NCBI RefSeq assembly: GCF_003711205.1
Contig: NZ_CP031013.1
Span: 4,072,501 to 4,136,500 of the forward strand
Direction of reading: 5' to 3'
Length of the DNA stretch: 64,000 bases
DNA from: Polaromonas sp. SP1
GTDB taxonomy: Bacteria > Pseudomonadota > Gammaproteobacteria > Burkholderiales > Burkholderiaceae_C
Shown: positions 29,275-37,615 of the stretch, in pieces
How positions within the stretch are numbered: the stretch's first letter is position 1
Layout of the letters: every line of letters begins with the position of its first letter
The notes under the pieces: generated by a model
Databases searched by the model: none
What the model was told of the DNA's origin: nothing
What the model saw: the letters and a program-made list of their open reading frames with translations, nothing else
Made by a program: the position numbers and the translations under genes

Positions 29275-30687
29275 ATGCACATTGTCGGCAATGTAGCGCT
29301 TGATCACGGCCGCATCGGCCGGCAGTACCTTGACACGTTTGGGCAAGGCCTCAATGCCTTCAAACTTCGCGGGCCGCGTGGGCAACTGGCCCAGGGCTTC
29401 TTCAATGGTGGCCGCGAACTTGATGGGCAAGGCGGTCTCAAGCACGATCATGGGAACGCCGGGCTGCAGCTGCTCACGCGCCACCTTCACGCCGTCGGCG
29501 GTGTGGGTGTCGATCATGGTGCCAAAGCGCTTGTAGGTATCGCGGATCGTGGCCAGCCGGTCGGCATGGGTGCTCTTGCCGCTGGCAAAACCGTAGCGCT
29601 GCGCGGCGGCCTTGAAGGCGGCTTCACCGCTCAGGTCAAAGAAACCCTGGCTGCCGAGCTGGTCGTGGAACAAGGCCTTGGTCTTGCCGCCGTCGCGGCC
29701 CAGCAGGTCAAACACAAAACGCTCAAAGTTCGAGGCCTTGGAAATGTCCATGGACGGGCTGGAGGTTTCGTGCGTGTCGGCGCTGCTGCGCACGCGGTAC
29801 ACACCGGTGCGGAAGAACTCGTCGAGCACGTCGTTCTCGTTGGTGGCGACCACCAGTTTGCCGATGGGCAGGCCCATCATGCGGGCGACATGGCCGGCGC
29901 AGACATTGCCGAAATTGCCGGAGGGGACCGTGAAGTTGACCTTTTCGGTGTTGTTGCTTGTGGCCTGAAAGTAACCTGCGAAGTAGTAGACGACTTGCGC
30001 CATCAAGCGCGCCCAATTGATCGAATTGACCGTGCCGATCTTGTACTGGCGCTTGAAAGCCAGGTCGTTGGACACGGCCTTGACGATGTCCTGGCAGTCG
30101 TCAAACACGCCTTCAACCGCGATGTTGTGAATGTTCTCGTCCTGCAGGCTGAACATCTGCGCCTGCTGGAAAGGGCTCATGCGGCCGTTGGGCGAGGTCA
30201 TGAAAACGCGCACGCCCTTTTTGCCGCGCATGGCGTATTCGGCCGCGCTGCCGGTGTCGCCGCTGGTGGCGCCCAGGATGTTGAGTTCTTCACCGCGGCG
30301 CGCCAGTTCGTACTCGAACAGGTTGCCCAGCAGCTGCATGGCCATGTCCTTGAAGGCCAGTGTGGGGCCGTTGGACAGGGCTTCAAGGTACAAGCCGTCT
30401 TCCAGCTTTTTCAGCGGGACGATCGCCTGGGTGCCGAAGACTTCCTCGGTGTAGGTCTTGTTGCAGATGGCTTTGAGGTCGGCGGCGGGAATGTCGTCGA
30501 CATAGAGCGAGAGCACCTCGAACGCCAGCTCGGCGTAAGGCAGGCCGCGCCATTTGGCAAGGGTCGCCTCGCCAACCTGCGGATAGGTCTCAGGCAAATA
30601 CAGGCCGCCATCAGGCGCCAGCCCTTCGAGCAGGATTTCGCAAAAGCGTTTGCGGTCAGCGTGGCCGCGTGTGGACACGTAAAGCAT
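29272..30687 (-). CDS. thrC: threonine synthase
   Basis: PLP enzyme of 471 residues that converts O-phosphohomoserine to threonine. The PLP lysine is Lys113 in LAFKDMAMQL, and the phosphate-binding loop is in ATSGDTGSAAEYAM; GNFGNVCAGHVA is also characteristic. Its ATG shares one base with the stop of hom (TGATG on the minus strand), so the two are coupled. Its stop codon lies in the end of a dispersed repeat. Start at 30687 is firm from the MLYVSTRG opening. Confidence 0.97.
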   Translation of the reverse strand: MLYVSTRGHADRKRFCEILLEGLAPDGGLYLPETYPQVGEATLAKWRGLPYAELAFEVLSLYVDDIPAADLKAICNKTYTEEVFGTQAIVPLKKLEDGLYLEALSNGPTLAFKDMAMQLLGNLFEYELARRGEELNILGATSGDTGSAAEYAMRGKKGVRVFMTSPNGRMSPFQQAQMFSLQDENIHNIAVEGVFDDCQDIVKAVSNDLAFKRQYKIGTVNSINWARLMAQVVYYFAGYFQATSNNTEKVNFTVPSGNFGNVCAGHVARMMGLPIGKLVVATNENDVLDEFFRTGVYRVRSSADTHETSSPSMDISKASNFERFVFDLLGRDGGKTKALFHDQLGSQGFFDLSGEAAFKAAAQRYGFASGKSTHADRLATIRDTYKRFGTMIDTHTADGVKVAREQLQPGVPMIVLETALPIKFAATIEEALGQLPTRPAKFEGIEALPKRVKVLPADAAVIKRYIADNVH

Positions 30688-32024
30688 CAGGCCAACTCCT
30701 CCTTGCGGATGCGCGTGATGGGTGCCAGCACCGTGGGCAGCGCCTGCATCTGCGCCAGGGCGCCGTTCATCTTGGCTTCCTGGCATTCATGCGTCAGGAT
30801 GATGAGGTCGGTGTGGGTGGAGCCTTCGCCGCCCACTTCATCGGCTTCGCGCTGCAGCACGGCGTCGATGCTGATGCCCGCGCTGGCCAGGATGCCCGTG
30901 ACCTTGGCCAGCACGCCGGCTTCGTCGGCGACTTTCAGGCGCAGGTAGTAGCTGGTGACCACATCGGACATCGGCACCACGGGCAGGTCGCTCATCGCGT
31001 CGGGCTGGAAGGCCAGGTGCGGCACGCGGTGTTCAGGGTCTGCAGTGTGCAGGCGGGCGATGTCGACGAGGTCGGCGATCACGGCGCTGGCCGTGGGCTC
31101 GCTACCCGCGCCCTTGCCGTAGTACAGCGTGGTGCCGACGGCATCACCCTGCACTACCACGGCGTTCATTGCACCTTCGACATTGGCGATCAAACGTTTG
31201 GCCGGCACGAGGCTCGGGTGTACGCGCAGCTCAATGCCGTTGGCGGCGCGCTTGGTGATGCCCAGCAGCTTGATGCGGTAGCCGAGTTGTTCGGCGTAGC
31301 GGATGTCTTGCGCAGCCAGGCCGGTGATGCCTTCGACGTAGGCCTTGTCGAATTGCACCGGAATGCCGAAAGCAATCGCCGACATCAACGTGACCTTGTG
31401 GCCCGCGTCCACGCCTTCGATGTCGAAGGTGGGGTCGGCTTCGGCGTAGCCCAGGCGTTGTGCTTCTTTGAGCACGACGTCGAAGTCCAGGCCCTTGTCG
31501 CGCATCTCGGACAGGATGAAGTTGGTGGTGCCGTTGATGATGCCGGCGATCCACTGGATGCTGTTGGCGGTCAGGCCTTCACGCAGCGCCTTGATGATGG
31601 GGATGCCGCCGGCCACGGCCGCTTCAAACGCGACCATCACGCCCTTGCGGTGGGCCGCTGCAAAAATCTCGGTGCCGTGCACGGCCAGCAGCGCCTTGTT
31701 GGCGGTGACCACATGCTTGCCAGCCTCAATGGCTTCAAGCACCAGCTGTTTGGCAATGCCGTAGCCGCCGATGAGCTCGATCACGATGTCGACATCCGGG
31801 CTGGCGACGACTTTGCGGGCGTCGTCGACCACCTGCACACCCGCGCCCACGGCGGCCTTGGCGCGCACCACGTCGAGGTCGGCCACCATGGTGATTTCAA
31901 TGCCGCGGCCGGCGCGGCGGCGGATTTCTTCCTGGTTGCGCTGCAGTACGTTGTAGGTGCCGCTGCCCACGGTGCCAATGCCCAGGAGGCCTACCCGGAT
32001 CGGGCTCAAATTCGTCGGTTTCAT
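30687..32024 (-). CDS. hom: homoserine dehydrogenase
   Basis: Enzyme of 445 residues reducing aspartate semialdehyde to homoserine. Rossmann motif GLLGIGTVGSGTYNVL is at the N-terminus, GIINGTTNFIL and the catalytic-domain stretch EADPTFDIEGVDAGHK are present, and a C-terminal ACT domain (about residues 360-445, starting YYLRLKVADEAGVLA) probably binds threonine for feedback inhibition. It overlaps thrC by one base and follows alaA by about 83 bp. Confidence 0.97.
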   Translation of the reverse strand: MKPTNLSPIRVGLLGIGTVGSGTYNVLQRNQEEIRRRAGRGIEITMVADLDVVRAKAAVGAGVQVVDDARKVVASPDVDIVIELIGGYGIAKQLVLEAIEAGKHVVTANKALLAVHGTEIFAAAHRKGVMVAFEAAVAGGIPIIKALREGLTANSIQWIAGIINGTTNFILSEMRDKGLDFDVVLKEAQRLGYAEADPTFDIEGVDAGHKVTLMSAIAFGIPVQFDKAYVEGITGLAAQDIRYAEQLGYRIKLLGITKRAANGIELRVHPSLVPAKRLIANVEGAMNAVVVQGDAVGTTLYYGKGAGSEPTASAVIADLVDIARLHTADPEHRVPHLAFQPDAMSDLPVVPMSDVVTSYYLRLKVADEAGVLAKVTGILASAGISIDAVLQREADEVGGEGSTHTDLIILTHECQEAKMNGALAQMQALPTVLAPITRIRKEELA

Positions 32025-32107
32025 AGTCGCTGAGGTCTTGCTTTACGTTGATCTTGGATGCCCGCGCCCAAAAAGGATGCGCGAAAGGAAAGAGGCCGAA
32101 TACAGGA

Positions 32108-33331
32108 TCAAATTCGGTTGTTGCGGTAGTTCTCGAGGAACTTCGCAATGCGGCCGACGGCTTCGCGCAGGTCTTCCTCATGCGGCAGGAAGACGATGCG
32201 GAAGTGGTCCGGTTCGGGCCAGTTAAAGCCCGTGCCCTGCACCAGCATGACCTTGGTCTCTTTGAGGAGCTCCAGGAAAAACTGGCGATCGTCCTTGATC
32301 GGGTAGACCTTGGGATCAAGCCGCGGGAACATGTAGAGCGCGGCGCTGGGTTTCACACAGGTGACGCCGGGAATGGCGGTGATCAGTTCGTAGGCCAGGT
32401 CGCGCTGGCGGCGCAGGCGCCCGCCTTCGCAGGTCAGGTCGTTAATGCTCTGGTAGCCGCCCAACGCCGTCTGGATGGCCCACTGGCCGGGCACGTTGGA
32501 ACACAGCTTCATGTTGGCCAGCATGTTCAGGCCTTCGATGTAGTCCTTGGCCTGCTTCTTGGGGCCGGACACCACCAGCCAGCCGGCGCGGTAGCCGCAG
32601 GAGCGGTAGCTCTTGGAGAGCGAATTGAAGGTCAGCGTGAGCACATCGGTGGAGAGGCTGGCGATGGCCGTGTGCTTGACGTCGTCGTACAGCACCTTGT
32701 CATAGACCTCGTCGGCGAGGATGACGAGGCCGTGTTCGCGCGCGATGGCGACGATGCCCTTGAGCAGTTCGTCCGAATACAGCGCACCCGTCGGGTTGTT
32801 GGGGTTGATGACCGCGATGGCCTTGGTCTTCGGCGTGATCTTTGCGCGGATGTCGTCCAGGCTGGGCATCCAGCCATTGCTTTCATCGCACAGGTAATGC
32901 ACCGGCGTGCCGCCCGAAAGGCTGGTGGAGGCCGTCCACAGCGGGTAGTCGGGTGCGGGCAGCAGCAACTCGTCGCCGTCGTCCAGCAGGGCGTTGGTGG
33001 CCATGGAGATCAGCTCGCTCGCGCCGTTGCCGAGGTAGATGTCGTCCAGCGTCACACCCTTGATGCCCTGCTTCTGGGTTTCGTGCATCACGGCCTTGCG
33101 CGCCGCAAAAATCCCCTTGCTGTCCGAATAGCCGGCCGAGGCGGGCAGGTTGCGGATCATGTCCTGCTGGACTTCTTCGGGCGCGTCGAAACCGAACACC
33201 GCCAGATTGCCGATATTGAGCTTGATGAGCTTTTGGCCCTCTTCTTCCATCTGCTTGGCGGCATCCATGATCGGGCCACGGATGTCGTAAAGCACATTGG
33301 CAAGCTTGGCGGATTTGGTGATCGGTTTCAT
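32108..33331 (-). CDS. alaA: AlaA-type alanine aminotransferase
   Basis: PLP-dependent class I aminotransferase of 407 residues. The PLP lysine is Lys240 in FNSLSKSYRSCGYRAGW, the same position as in E. coli AlaA (405 residues), and VINPNNPTGALYSDE and NVPGQWAIQTALGGYQSIND match that enzyme. It makes alanine from pyruvate and glutamate. It is the first gene of a likely long transcript with hom and thrC, and is divergent from the Mth938-like gene with 221 bp between. Confidence 0.92.
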   Translation of the reverse strand: MKPITKSAKLANVLYDIRGPIMDAAKQMEEEGQKLIKLNIGNLAVFGFDAPEEVQQDMIRNLPASAGYSDSKGIFAARKAVMHETQKQGIKGVTLDDIYLGNGASELISMATNALLDDGDELLLPAPDYPLWTASTSLSGGTPVHYLCDESNGWMPSLDDIRAKITPKTKAIAVINPNNPTGALYSDELLKGIVAIAREHGLVILADEVYDKVLYDDVKHTAIASLSTDVLTLTFNSLSKSYRSCGYRAGWLVVSGPKKQAKDYIEGLNMLANMKLCSNVPGQWAIQTALGGYQSINDLTCEGGRLRRQRDLAYELITAIPGVTCVKPSAALYMFPRLDPKVYPIKDDRQFFLELLKETKVMLVQGTGFNWPEPDHFRIVFLPHEEDLREAVGRIAKFLENYRNNRI

Positions 33332-33552
33332 GCAACTTTATGGATATGTGGGCAAAGACCCCATCGCCGGCAAACGCCGGCAACAGCGGCCAAACGGGGC
33401 GCACGGGTGATATGCACCCGCATTGCGGCGGGAAATTCGGGCGGAATCTATAATTTGACCACATAAACAAGGGTTTTCGCCCGGAAAACCGCGGCAAACC
33501 GCCCTCGCAAGCAGCGCCTTCCACGCCTTCACAACGCCCGGATCCATCCCGC

Positions 33553-33951
33553 ATGAAACTCCAGCCAGACCGTCTCGATGTCCAGTCCATTCTTGGCTAC
33601 GGCCCCGGATGGGTCGGCCTGGCAAGCAACGGCGTGGCGGAAAAGATCGAGCACAGCGTCGTCATTGGCTCGCGGGGCGAGAAGTTCGACTGGAAGTGCC
33701 CGCGCTTTGAAGACCTCACGGCGGAGCACTTCGCGCTACTGGCCGAAACGCAGCCCGAACTCGTCATTTTTGGGAGCGGCCCCCGCCTTCGCTTTCCGCC
33801 GCCGGCCTTTTTGCGCATGCTGATGGAGCGCCGGATAGGCATTGAAACCATGGATACGCTGGCCGCATGCCGCACCTACAACATCCTTGCCGGGGAAGGC
33901 CGGCAGGTGATTGCAGCCCTGCTGATTGAAACAGAAGGAACCAGGGACTGA
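33553..33951 (+). CDS. Mth938-like (DUF498) domain protein
   Basis: Small protein of 132 residues. The pattern VVIGSRGEKFDWKCPRFEDL, then ELVIFGSGPRLRFPPPAF, then GIETMDTLAACRTYNILAGEGR is characteristic of the Mth938/DUF498 family, whose eukaryotic relative NDUFAF3 helps build respiratory complex I. The bacterial role is not established. It lies between alaA (divergent) and the peroxiredoxin gene (122 bp downstream on the same strand). Confidence 0.87.
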   Translation: MKLQPDRLDVQSILGYGPGWVGLASNGVAEKIEHSVVIGSRGEKFDWKCPRFEDLTAEHFALLAETQPELVIFGSGPRLRFPPPAFLRMLMERRIGIETMDTLAACRTYNILAGEGRQVIAALLIETEGTRD

Positions 33952-34073
33952 AACAGACCCTCTTTCAGGGTAAAATCTAGGGTTGCACTTGGCACCACAT
34001 CCCGGGATGAGTCCCAGGCCGGTTGCCAAAAGGCACGGCTAATTACAACTACTTTCGTCAGGGTCAACTCAGT

Positions 34074-34550
34074 ATGGCAGTCGTCGTCAATAAACCACTC
34101 CCCGAATTTGAAGCGATCGCCACCGGTGGCCTGAAGGTGTCCAACACCTCCCACCTGGGCAAAGTCGTGGTGTTGTACTTCTATCCCAAGGACAACACAC
34201 CGGGTTGCACCACGGAGGCCATGCAGTTCCGTGACCGCTACAAGGACTTCGTCAAGGCCGGCGCGACCGTGTTCGGCGTGTCCCGCGACAACATGAAGTC
34301 CCACGACGAGTTCAAGTCCAAGCTTGAGCTCCCGTTTGAGCTGATTGCGGACACCGAAGAAAAAATGTGCCACATGTTCGGCGTGGTCAAAAACAAGATC
34401 ATGTACGGCAAAAAGGTCAAGGGCATCGAGCGCAGCACCTTCCTGGTGGGCGCCGACGGCCAGCTGAAGGAGGAATGGCGCGGCCTGAAAGTGCCGGGCC
34501 ATGTGGACGACGTGCTCAAGGCCGTCAAGGCCCTCAAAAAAGCAGCCTGA
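34074..34550 (+). CDS. bcp: BCP-type peroxiredoxin
   Basis: Thiol peroxidase of 158 residues. The peroxidatic cysteine is Cys45 in PKDNTPGCTTEAMQFRD. The resolving cysteine that E. coli Bcp has at position 50 is Met50 here, while Cys99 (EEKMCHMFG) is kept, so this protein would work as a 1-Cys enzyme or resolve through another thiol. The ATG at 34074 is used because the standard N-terminus (PLPEFEAIATGG) follows; the frame extends to 34023. The next gene on the strand is the PIN-PhoH gene, beyond a terminator. Confidence 0.92.
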   Translation: MAVVVNKPLPEFEAIATGGLKVSNTSHLGKVVVLYFYPKDNTPGCTTEAMQFRDRYKDFVKAGATVFGVSRDNMKSHDEFKSKLELPFELIADTEEKMCHMFGVVKNKIMYGKKVKGIERSTFLVGADGQLKEEWRGLKVPGHVDDVLKAVKALKKAA

Positions 34551-34601
34551 GCCTTGTTGAGGCCAGTTAGCAACACAGGATTTATAAAGAATTGCGAGGG
34601 A

Positions 34602-34699
34602 TTGCCCTGTCACTTGAGTTGTGCATAATGAACTCATGCTGTTGACCTTCGCAACTGCGCCCAAAGAACAAGCCGCCCTGGTTTCAAGGCGGCTTTTTC
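34602..34699 (+). ncRNA. possible short RNA or leader with own promoter and terminator, upstream of the PIN-PhoH gene
   Basis: TTGCCC and CATAAT with a 16-bp spacer (34602-34629) make a plausible sigma-70 promoter. About 40 bases on, AGCCGCC-CTGGTTTCAA-GGCGGCT is followed by TTTTC (34671-34698), a rho-independent terminator. The predicted product would be about 60 nt. It could equally be an attenuated leader of the gene at 34739. Confidence 0.4.
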
Positions 34700-34738
34700 G
34701 CTTCTGGAACCCTTCTTTTTTAGAGAGTTTTAAGCACT

Positions 34739-36421
34739 ATGCCCCTGCCCCCCGCCCCGACCAAACGTGCCGCCCTGCTCTCCCCTGACGCGCTCGACGC
34801 GCCCGCCCGCTCACCCTCGAAAGTCGCACGAAAGACGGAAAGCGCTGAATCCACCCAGAAACCCCCGGTAATGGACCTGTTTGACAGCCGCGCGGCAGGC
34901 GAAGGCAGCCACCCGGTGGCTTTTAAAGGAAAAGAGCCCTCCAGCCCAGACAGGGCAACGGCTGGTAGCTATAAAAAAGAGAGCATCGCGCTGCCCCAGC
35001 CGGCCGCAAAACCGAAAAAGGCCAGGCGCACGGGGCCATCCAAGCTGTTCGTGCTCGACACCAATGTGCTGATGCACGACCCGATGTGCCTGTTCCGCTT
35101 CGAGGAACACGACATCTTCCTGCCCATGATCGTGCTCGAGGAGCTGGACGGTCACAAAAAGGGCATGACTGAGGTTGCGCGCAACGCCCGCCAGACCAGC
35201 CGCACGCTGGATGCGCTCGCAGGCGCCCAGGGCGCCGATATCGGCAAGGGCCTGAAACTCGACACCACGGGCCATCCGGAAGCCGGCGGTTGCCTGTTTT
35301 TCCAGACCAAACCGCTGGACTACACCCTGCCCATGAGCCTGCCCCAAGGCAAGGCCGACAACCAGATCCTGGGTGTGGTCGAGGCCCTGCGCAAGGAATA
35401 TGCGCCCCGCGAGGTCGTGCTGGTGTCCAAGGACATCAATATGCGCGTCAAGGCGCGTGCCCTGGGCCTGGCCACAGACGACTACCAGAACGACAAAACC
35501 CTGGAAGACGGCGACCTGCTGTATTCCGGCTCACTCGCCCTGCCGGCTGACTTCTGGACGCGCCAGAGCAAGACCATCGAGAGCTGGCAACAAGGCAGCC
35601 ACACCTTCTACCGCATCACCGGCCCCATCGTGGGCAGCCTGCTGATCAACCAGTTTGTGTTCTTCGAAGCCCCGGGCGAGCCGCCTCTGTACGCCCGCGT
35701 GACCGAAATTCGGGCCAAAACAGCCGTTTTGAAAACCCTGAAGGACTACAACCACCTCAAAAACGCCGTCTGGGGCGTCACCACGCGCAACCGCGAACAA
35801 AATTTTGCGATGAACCTGTTGATGGACCCAGAAGTGGACTTCGTCACGCTGGCCGGCACGGCAGGCACCGGCAAGACCCTGATGGCGCTGGCCTCGGGCT
35901 TAACGCAGGTGCTGGACGATCGCCGCTACACCGAAATCATCATGACGCGGGCCACGGTTTCGGTCGGCGAAGACATCGGCTTCCTGCCGGGTACTGAAGA
36001 GGAAAAAATGGGCCCCTGGATGGGCGCGCTGGACGACAACCTCGAAGTGCTGGGCAAAACCGACAGCGGCTCGGGCGAATGGGGCCGCGCCGCCACCAAT
36101 GAGTTGATCCGCTCTCGCATCAAGGTGAAAAGCATGAACTTCATGCGCGGCCGCACCTTCCTGAACAAGTACGTCATCATCGACGAGGCGCAAAACCTGA
36201 CGCCCAAGCAGATGAAAACACTGATCACGCGGGCCGGCCCCGGCACCAAGATCATCTGCATGGGCAACCTGGCGCAGATCGATACGCCCTACCTGACCGA
36301 AGGGTCCTCCGGCATGACCTTTGCGGTGGACCGCTTCAAGGGCTGGCCGCACGGCGGGCATATCACGCTGGCACGCGGCGAACGCTCCAGGCTGGCTGAT
36401 TTCGCGAGCGAAGTGCTCTGA
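34739..36421 (+). CDS. PIN-PhoH family ATPase (PhoH2-like)
   Basis: Protein of 560 residues. Residues 1-100 are disordered and rich in Pro, Ala and Lys; a PIN nuclease domain follows (about 102-250, starting KLFVLDTNVLMHDP with the first acidic residue and LPMIVLEELDGHKKG), then the PhoH ATPase with Walker A GTAGTGKTLMAL near residue 375 and Walker B YVIIDEAQNLTP. PIN plus PhoH is the PhoH2 layout, reported as a sequence-specific RNase/helicase in mycobacteria. Residues about 64-82 are encoded by a dispersed repeat copy. An A-rich-stem terminator follows the stop. Confidence 0.9.
   Translation: MPLPPAPTKRAALLSPDALDAPARSPSKVARKTESAESTQKPPVMDLFDSRAAGEGSHPVAFKGKEPSSPDRATAGSYKKESIALPQPAAKPKKARRTGPSKLFVLDTNVLMHDPMCLFRFEEHDIFLPMIVLEELDGHKKGMTEVARNARQTSRTLDALAGAQGADIGKGLKLDTTGHPEAGGCLFFQTKPLDYTLPMSLPQGKADNQILGVVEALRKEYAPREVVLVSKDINMRVKARALGLATDDYQNDKTLEDGDLLYSGSLALPADFWTRQSKTIESWQQGSHTFYRITGPIVGSLLINQFVFFEAPGEPPLYARVTEIRAKTAVLKTLKDYNHLKNAVWGVTTRNREQNFAMNLLMDPEVDFVTLAGTAGTGKTLMALASGLTQVLDDRRYTEIIMTRATVSVGEDIGFLPGTEEEKMGPWMGALDDNLEVLGKTDSGSGEWGRAATNELIRSRIKVKSMNFMRGRTFLNKYVIIDEAQNLTPKQMKTLITRAGPGTKIICMGNLAQIDTPYLTEGSSGMTFAVDRFKGWPHGGHITLARGERSRLADFASEVL
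34930..34985 (-). repeat. copy e of the ~55-bp dispersed repeat, inside the PIN-PhoH coding region
   Basis: AGAGCCCTCCAGCCCAGA is followed by GCTGGTAGCTATAAAAAAGA. It is read in frame as KEPSSPDRATAGSYKKESI in the disordered N-terminal part. Confidence 0.6.
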
Positions 36422-36456
36422 CCCTGCCCAAAACCGCGCCACGCCGCGCCGAAATG

Positions 36457-36490
36457 AAAAAAGGCCAAGTCGCAAGACTTGGCCTTTTTT
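36457..36490 (+). terminator. rho-independent terminator after the PIN-PhoH gene
   Basis: Stem AAGGCCAAGTC-GCAA-GACTTGGCCTT with an A-run before and a T-run after; it probably acts in both directions, ending the tRNA transcript too. Confidence 0.9.
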
Positions 36491-36503
36491 GTTCTTCAAA
36501 TTC

Positions 36504-36578
36504 TGGTGGGCGGTGCAAGTTTCGAACTTGCGACCCCTGCAGTGTGAATGCAGTGCTCTACCCCTGAGCTAACCGCCC
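36504..36578 (-). tRNA. tRNA-Val (anticodon CAC)
   Basis: On the minus strand the cloverleaf starts GGGCGGTTAGCTCAG and ends with acceptor strand ACCGCCC, discriminator A and an encoded CCA. The anticodon stem CTGCA/TGCAG encloses TTCACAC, which gives anticodon CAC for valine (GUG). The T-arm GTTCGAAAC is normal. Confidence 0.95.
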
Positions 36579-36658
36579 TATCGGTCAGCCTGCGATTATA
36601 TGCTGTTTCGGGCCTTTTTTGAGCCTGATCCGTGGAATTGCTGTTTCCTGCTCGCGGC

Positions 36659-37363
36659 TCAGGCGGCCAAAGCGCGCCAGACGGTTTTGCCTTTGCTCGC
36701 CTTGTCGATATCAGTGAGCAATTTCTCATGCTCGGCAATTTCCTGGTCATTGGCCGCCAGCAGCGGCAATTCAAAGGTGGCCAGGTCAACCAGCGGCGTA
36801 CTGTCCCCCTCCTGATTGTTGCTGCTCACCTCCATCACCAGCGAGTTCTGCCCCCGGGTCAGGTTGATGTAAACGTCGGCCAGCAACTCGGCATCCAGCA
36901 AGGCGCCGTGCAAGGTGCGGCCTGAGTTGTCGACATCGAGCCGGTCGCACAGGGCGTCGAGCGAATTACGTTTACCCGGAAACAGCTCCTTGGCCATCAT
37001 CAGGCTGTCGGTCACCTTGGCCACGCAATGCTTGATGGGCGGCCTGCCGATGAGCTCGAGCTCCTTATTGAGGAAGCTCACGTCGAAAGGCGCGTTGTGG
37101 ATGATGATCTCGGCGTCCTGCAGGTACTCCAGCAGTTCGTCGGCCACGGCCGCGAACTTGGGTTTGTCCTTCAGGAACTCGTTGCTGATGCCGTGAACCT
37201 TGAGCGCGTCTTCGTGGCTGTCGCGCTCGGGGTTCAGGTAGAAGTGGCGGTTGTTGCCGGTGAGCTTGCGGGCCACCAGTTCAACGCAACCGATTTCGAT
37301 GATGCGGTCGCCGTTTTCAGCGGAAAGACCGGTGGTTTCAGTGTCCAGAACAATTTGGCGCAT
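36659..37363 (-). CDS. dnaQ: DNA polymerase III epsilon subunit (proofreading exonuclease)
   Basis: 3'-5' exonuclease of 234 residues in the replicative polymerase core. Exo I is IVLDTETTGL with Asp7 and Glu9, Exo II is in IIHNAPFDVSFLNKEL, and Exo III is LHGALLDAELLADVYINL with the catalytic His and Asp. The C-terminal tail, after about residue 185, would bind the alpha subunit. ATG at 37363 is taken; a GTG one codon earlier is in frame. It is next to tRNA-Val on the same strand. Confidence 0.95.
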   Translation of the reverse strand: MRQIVLDTETTGLSAENGDRIIEIGCVELVARKLTGNNRHFYLNPERDSHEDALKVHGISNEFLKDKPKFAAVADELLEYLQDAEIIIHNAPFDVSFLNKELELIGRPPIKHCVAKVTDSLMMAKELFPGKRNSLDALCDRLDVDNSGRTLHGALLDAELLADVYINLTRGQNSLVMEVSSNNQEGDSTPLVDLATFELPLLAANDQEIAEHEKLLTDIDKASKGKTVWRALAA

Positions 37364-37521
37364 CACCCGATTATCGCCGCCTCACGGCTGTCTGAATCCG
37401 CTTTCAGGGCTGCTCCGGGGTTTCAGGACGCTCCTGCGCTCCGGCACTGGCGCCCCGGTACCCGGGCGAGCGGCGTGCAAAGGCAATCGCGGCAATTGCA
37501 GAAGTTTGTATTGATATTTAA

Positions 37522-37541
37522 ATAGTTTATATATAAACTAT
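37522..37541. promoter_or_regulatory. perfect 20-bp AT-rich palindrome, candidate operator
   Basis: ATAGTTTATATATAAACTAT is its own reverse complement and stands out against GC-rich surroundings. It is 74 bp upstream of the binding-protein gene. The TAGTT/AACTA arms resemble sites used by MarR-type regulators; no such regulator is next to it in the window. Confidence 0.55.
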
Positions 37542-37615
37542 ATTTTCAAGCAGTTCCAGCTGCTTGAGACGTCGCGCACTTCTGCCGCCCTCCCCGCAAG
37601 CTCCATCGAGGCCCC

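Noticed and set aside
28939..30948. Long plus-strand open frame (669 codons) antisense to thrC and mobB
   Set aside because: It spans two well-established genes on the other strand and has no protein-like pattern.
33952..34073. Possible leader element before bcp (small stems ACCCT/AGGGT)
   Set aside because: Stems are only five pairs and no known riboswitch pattern was recognised.
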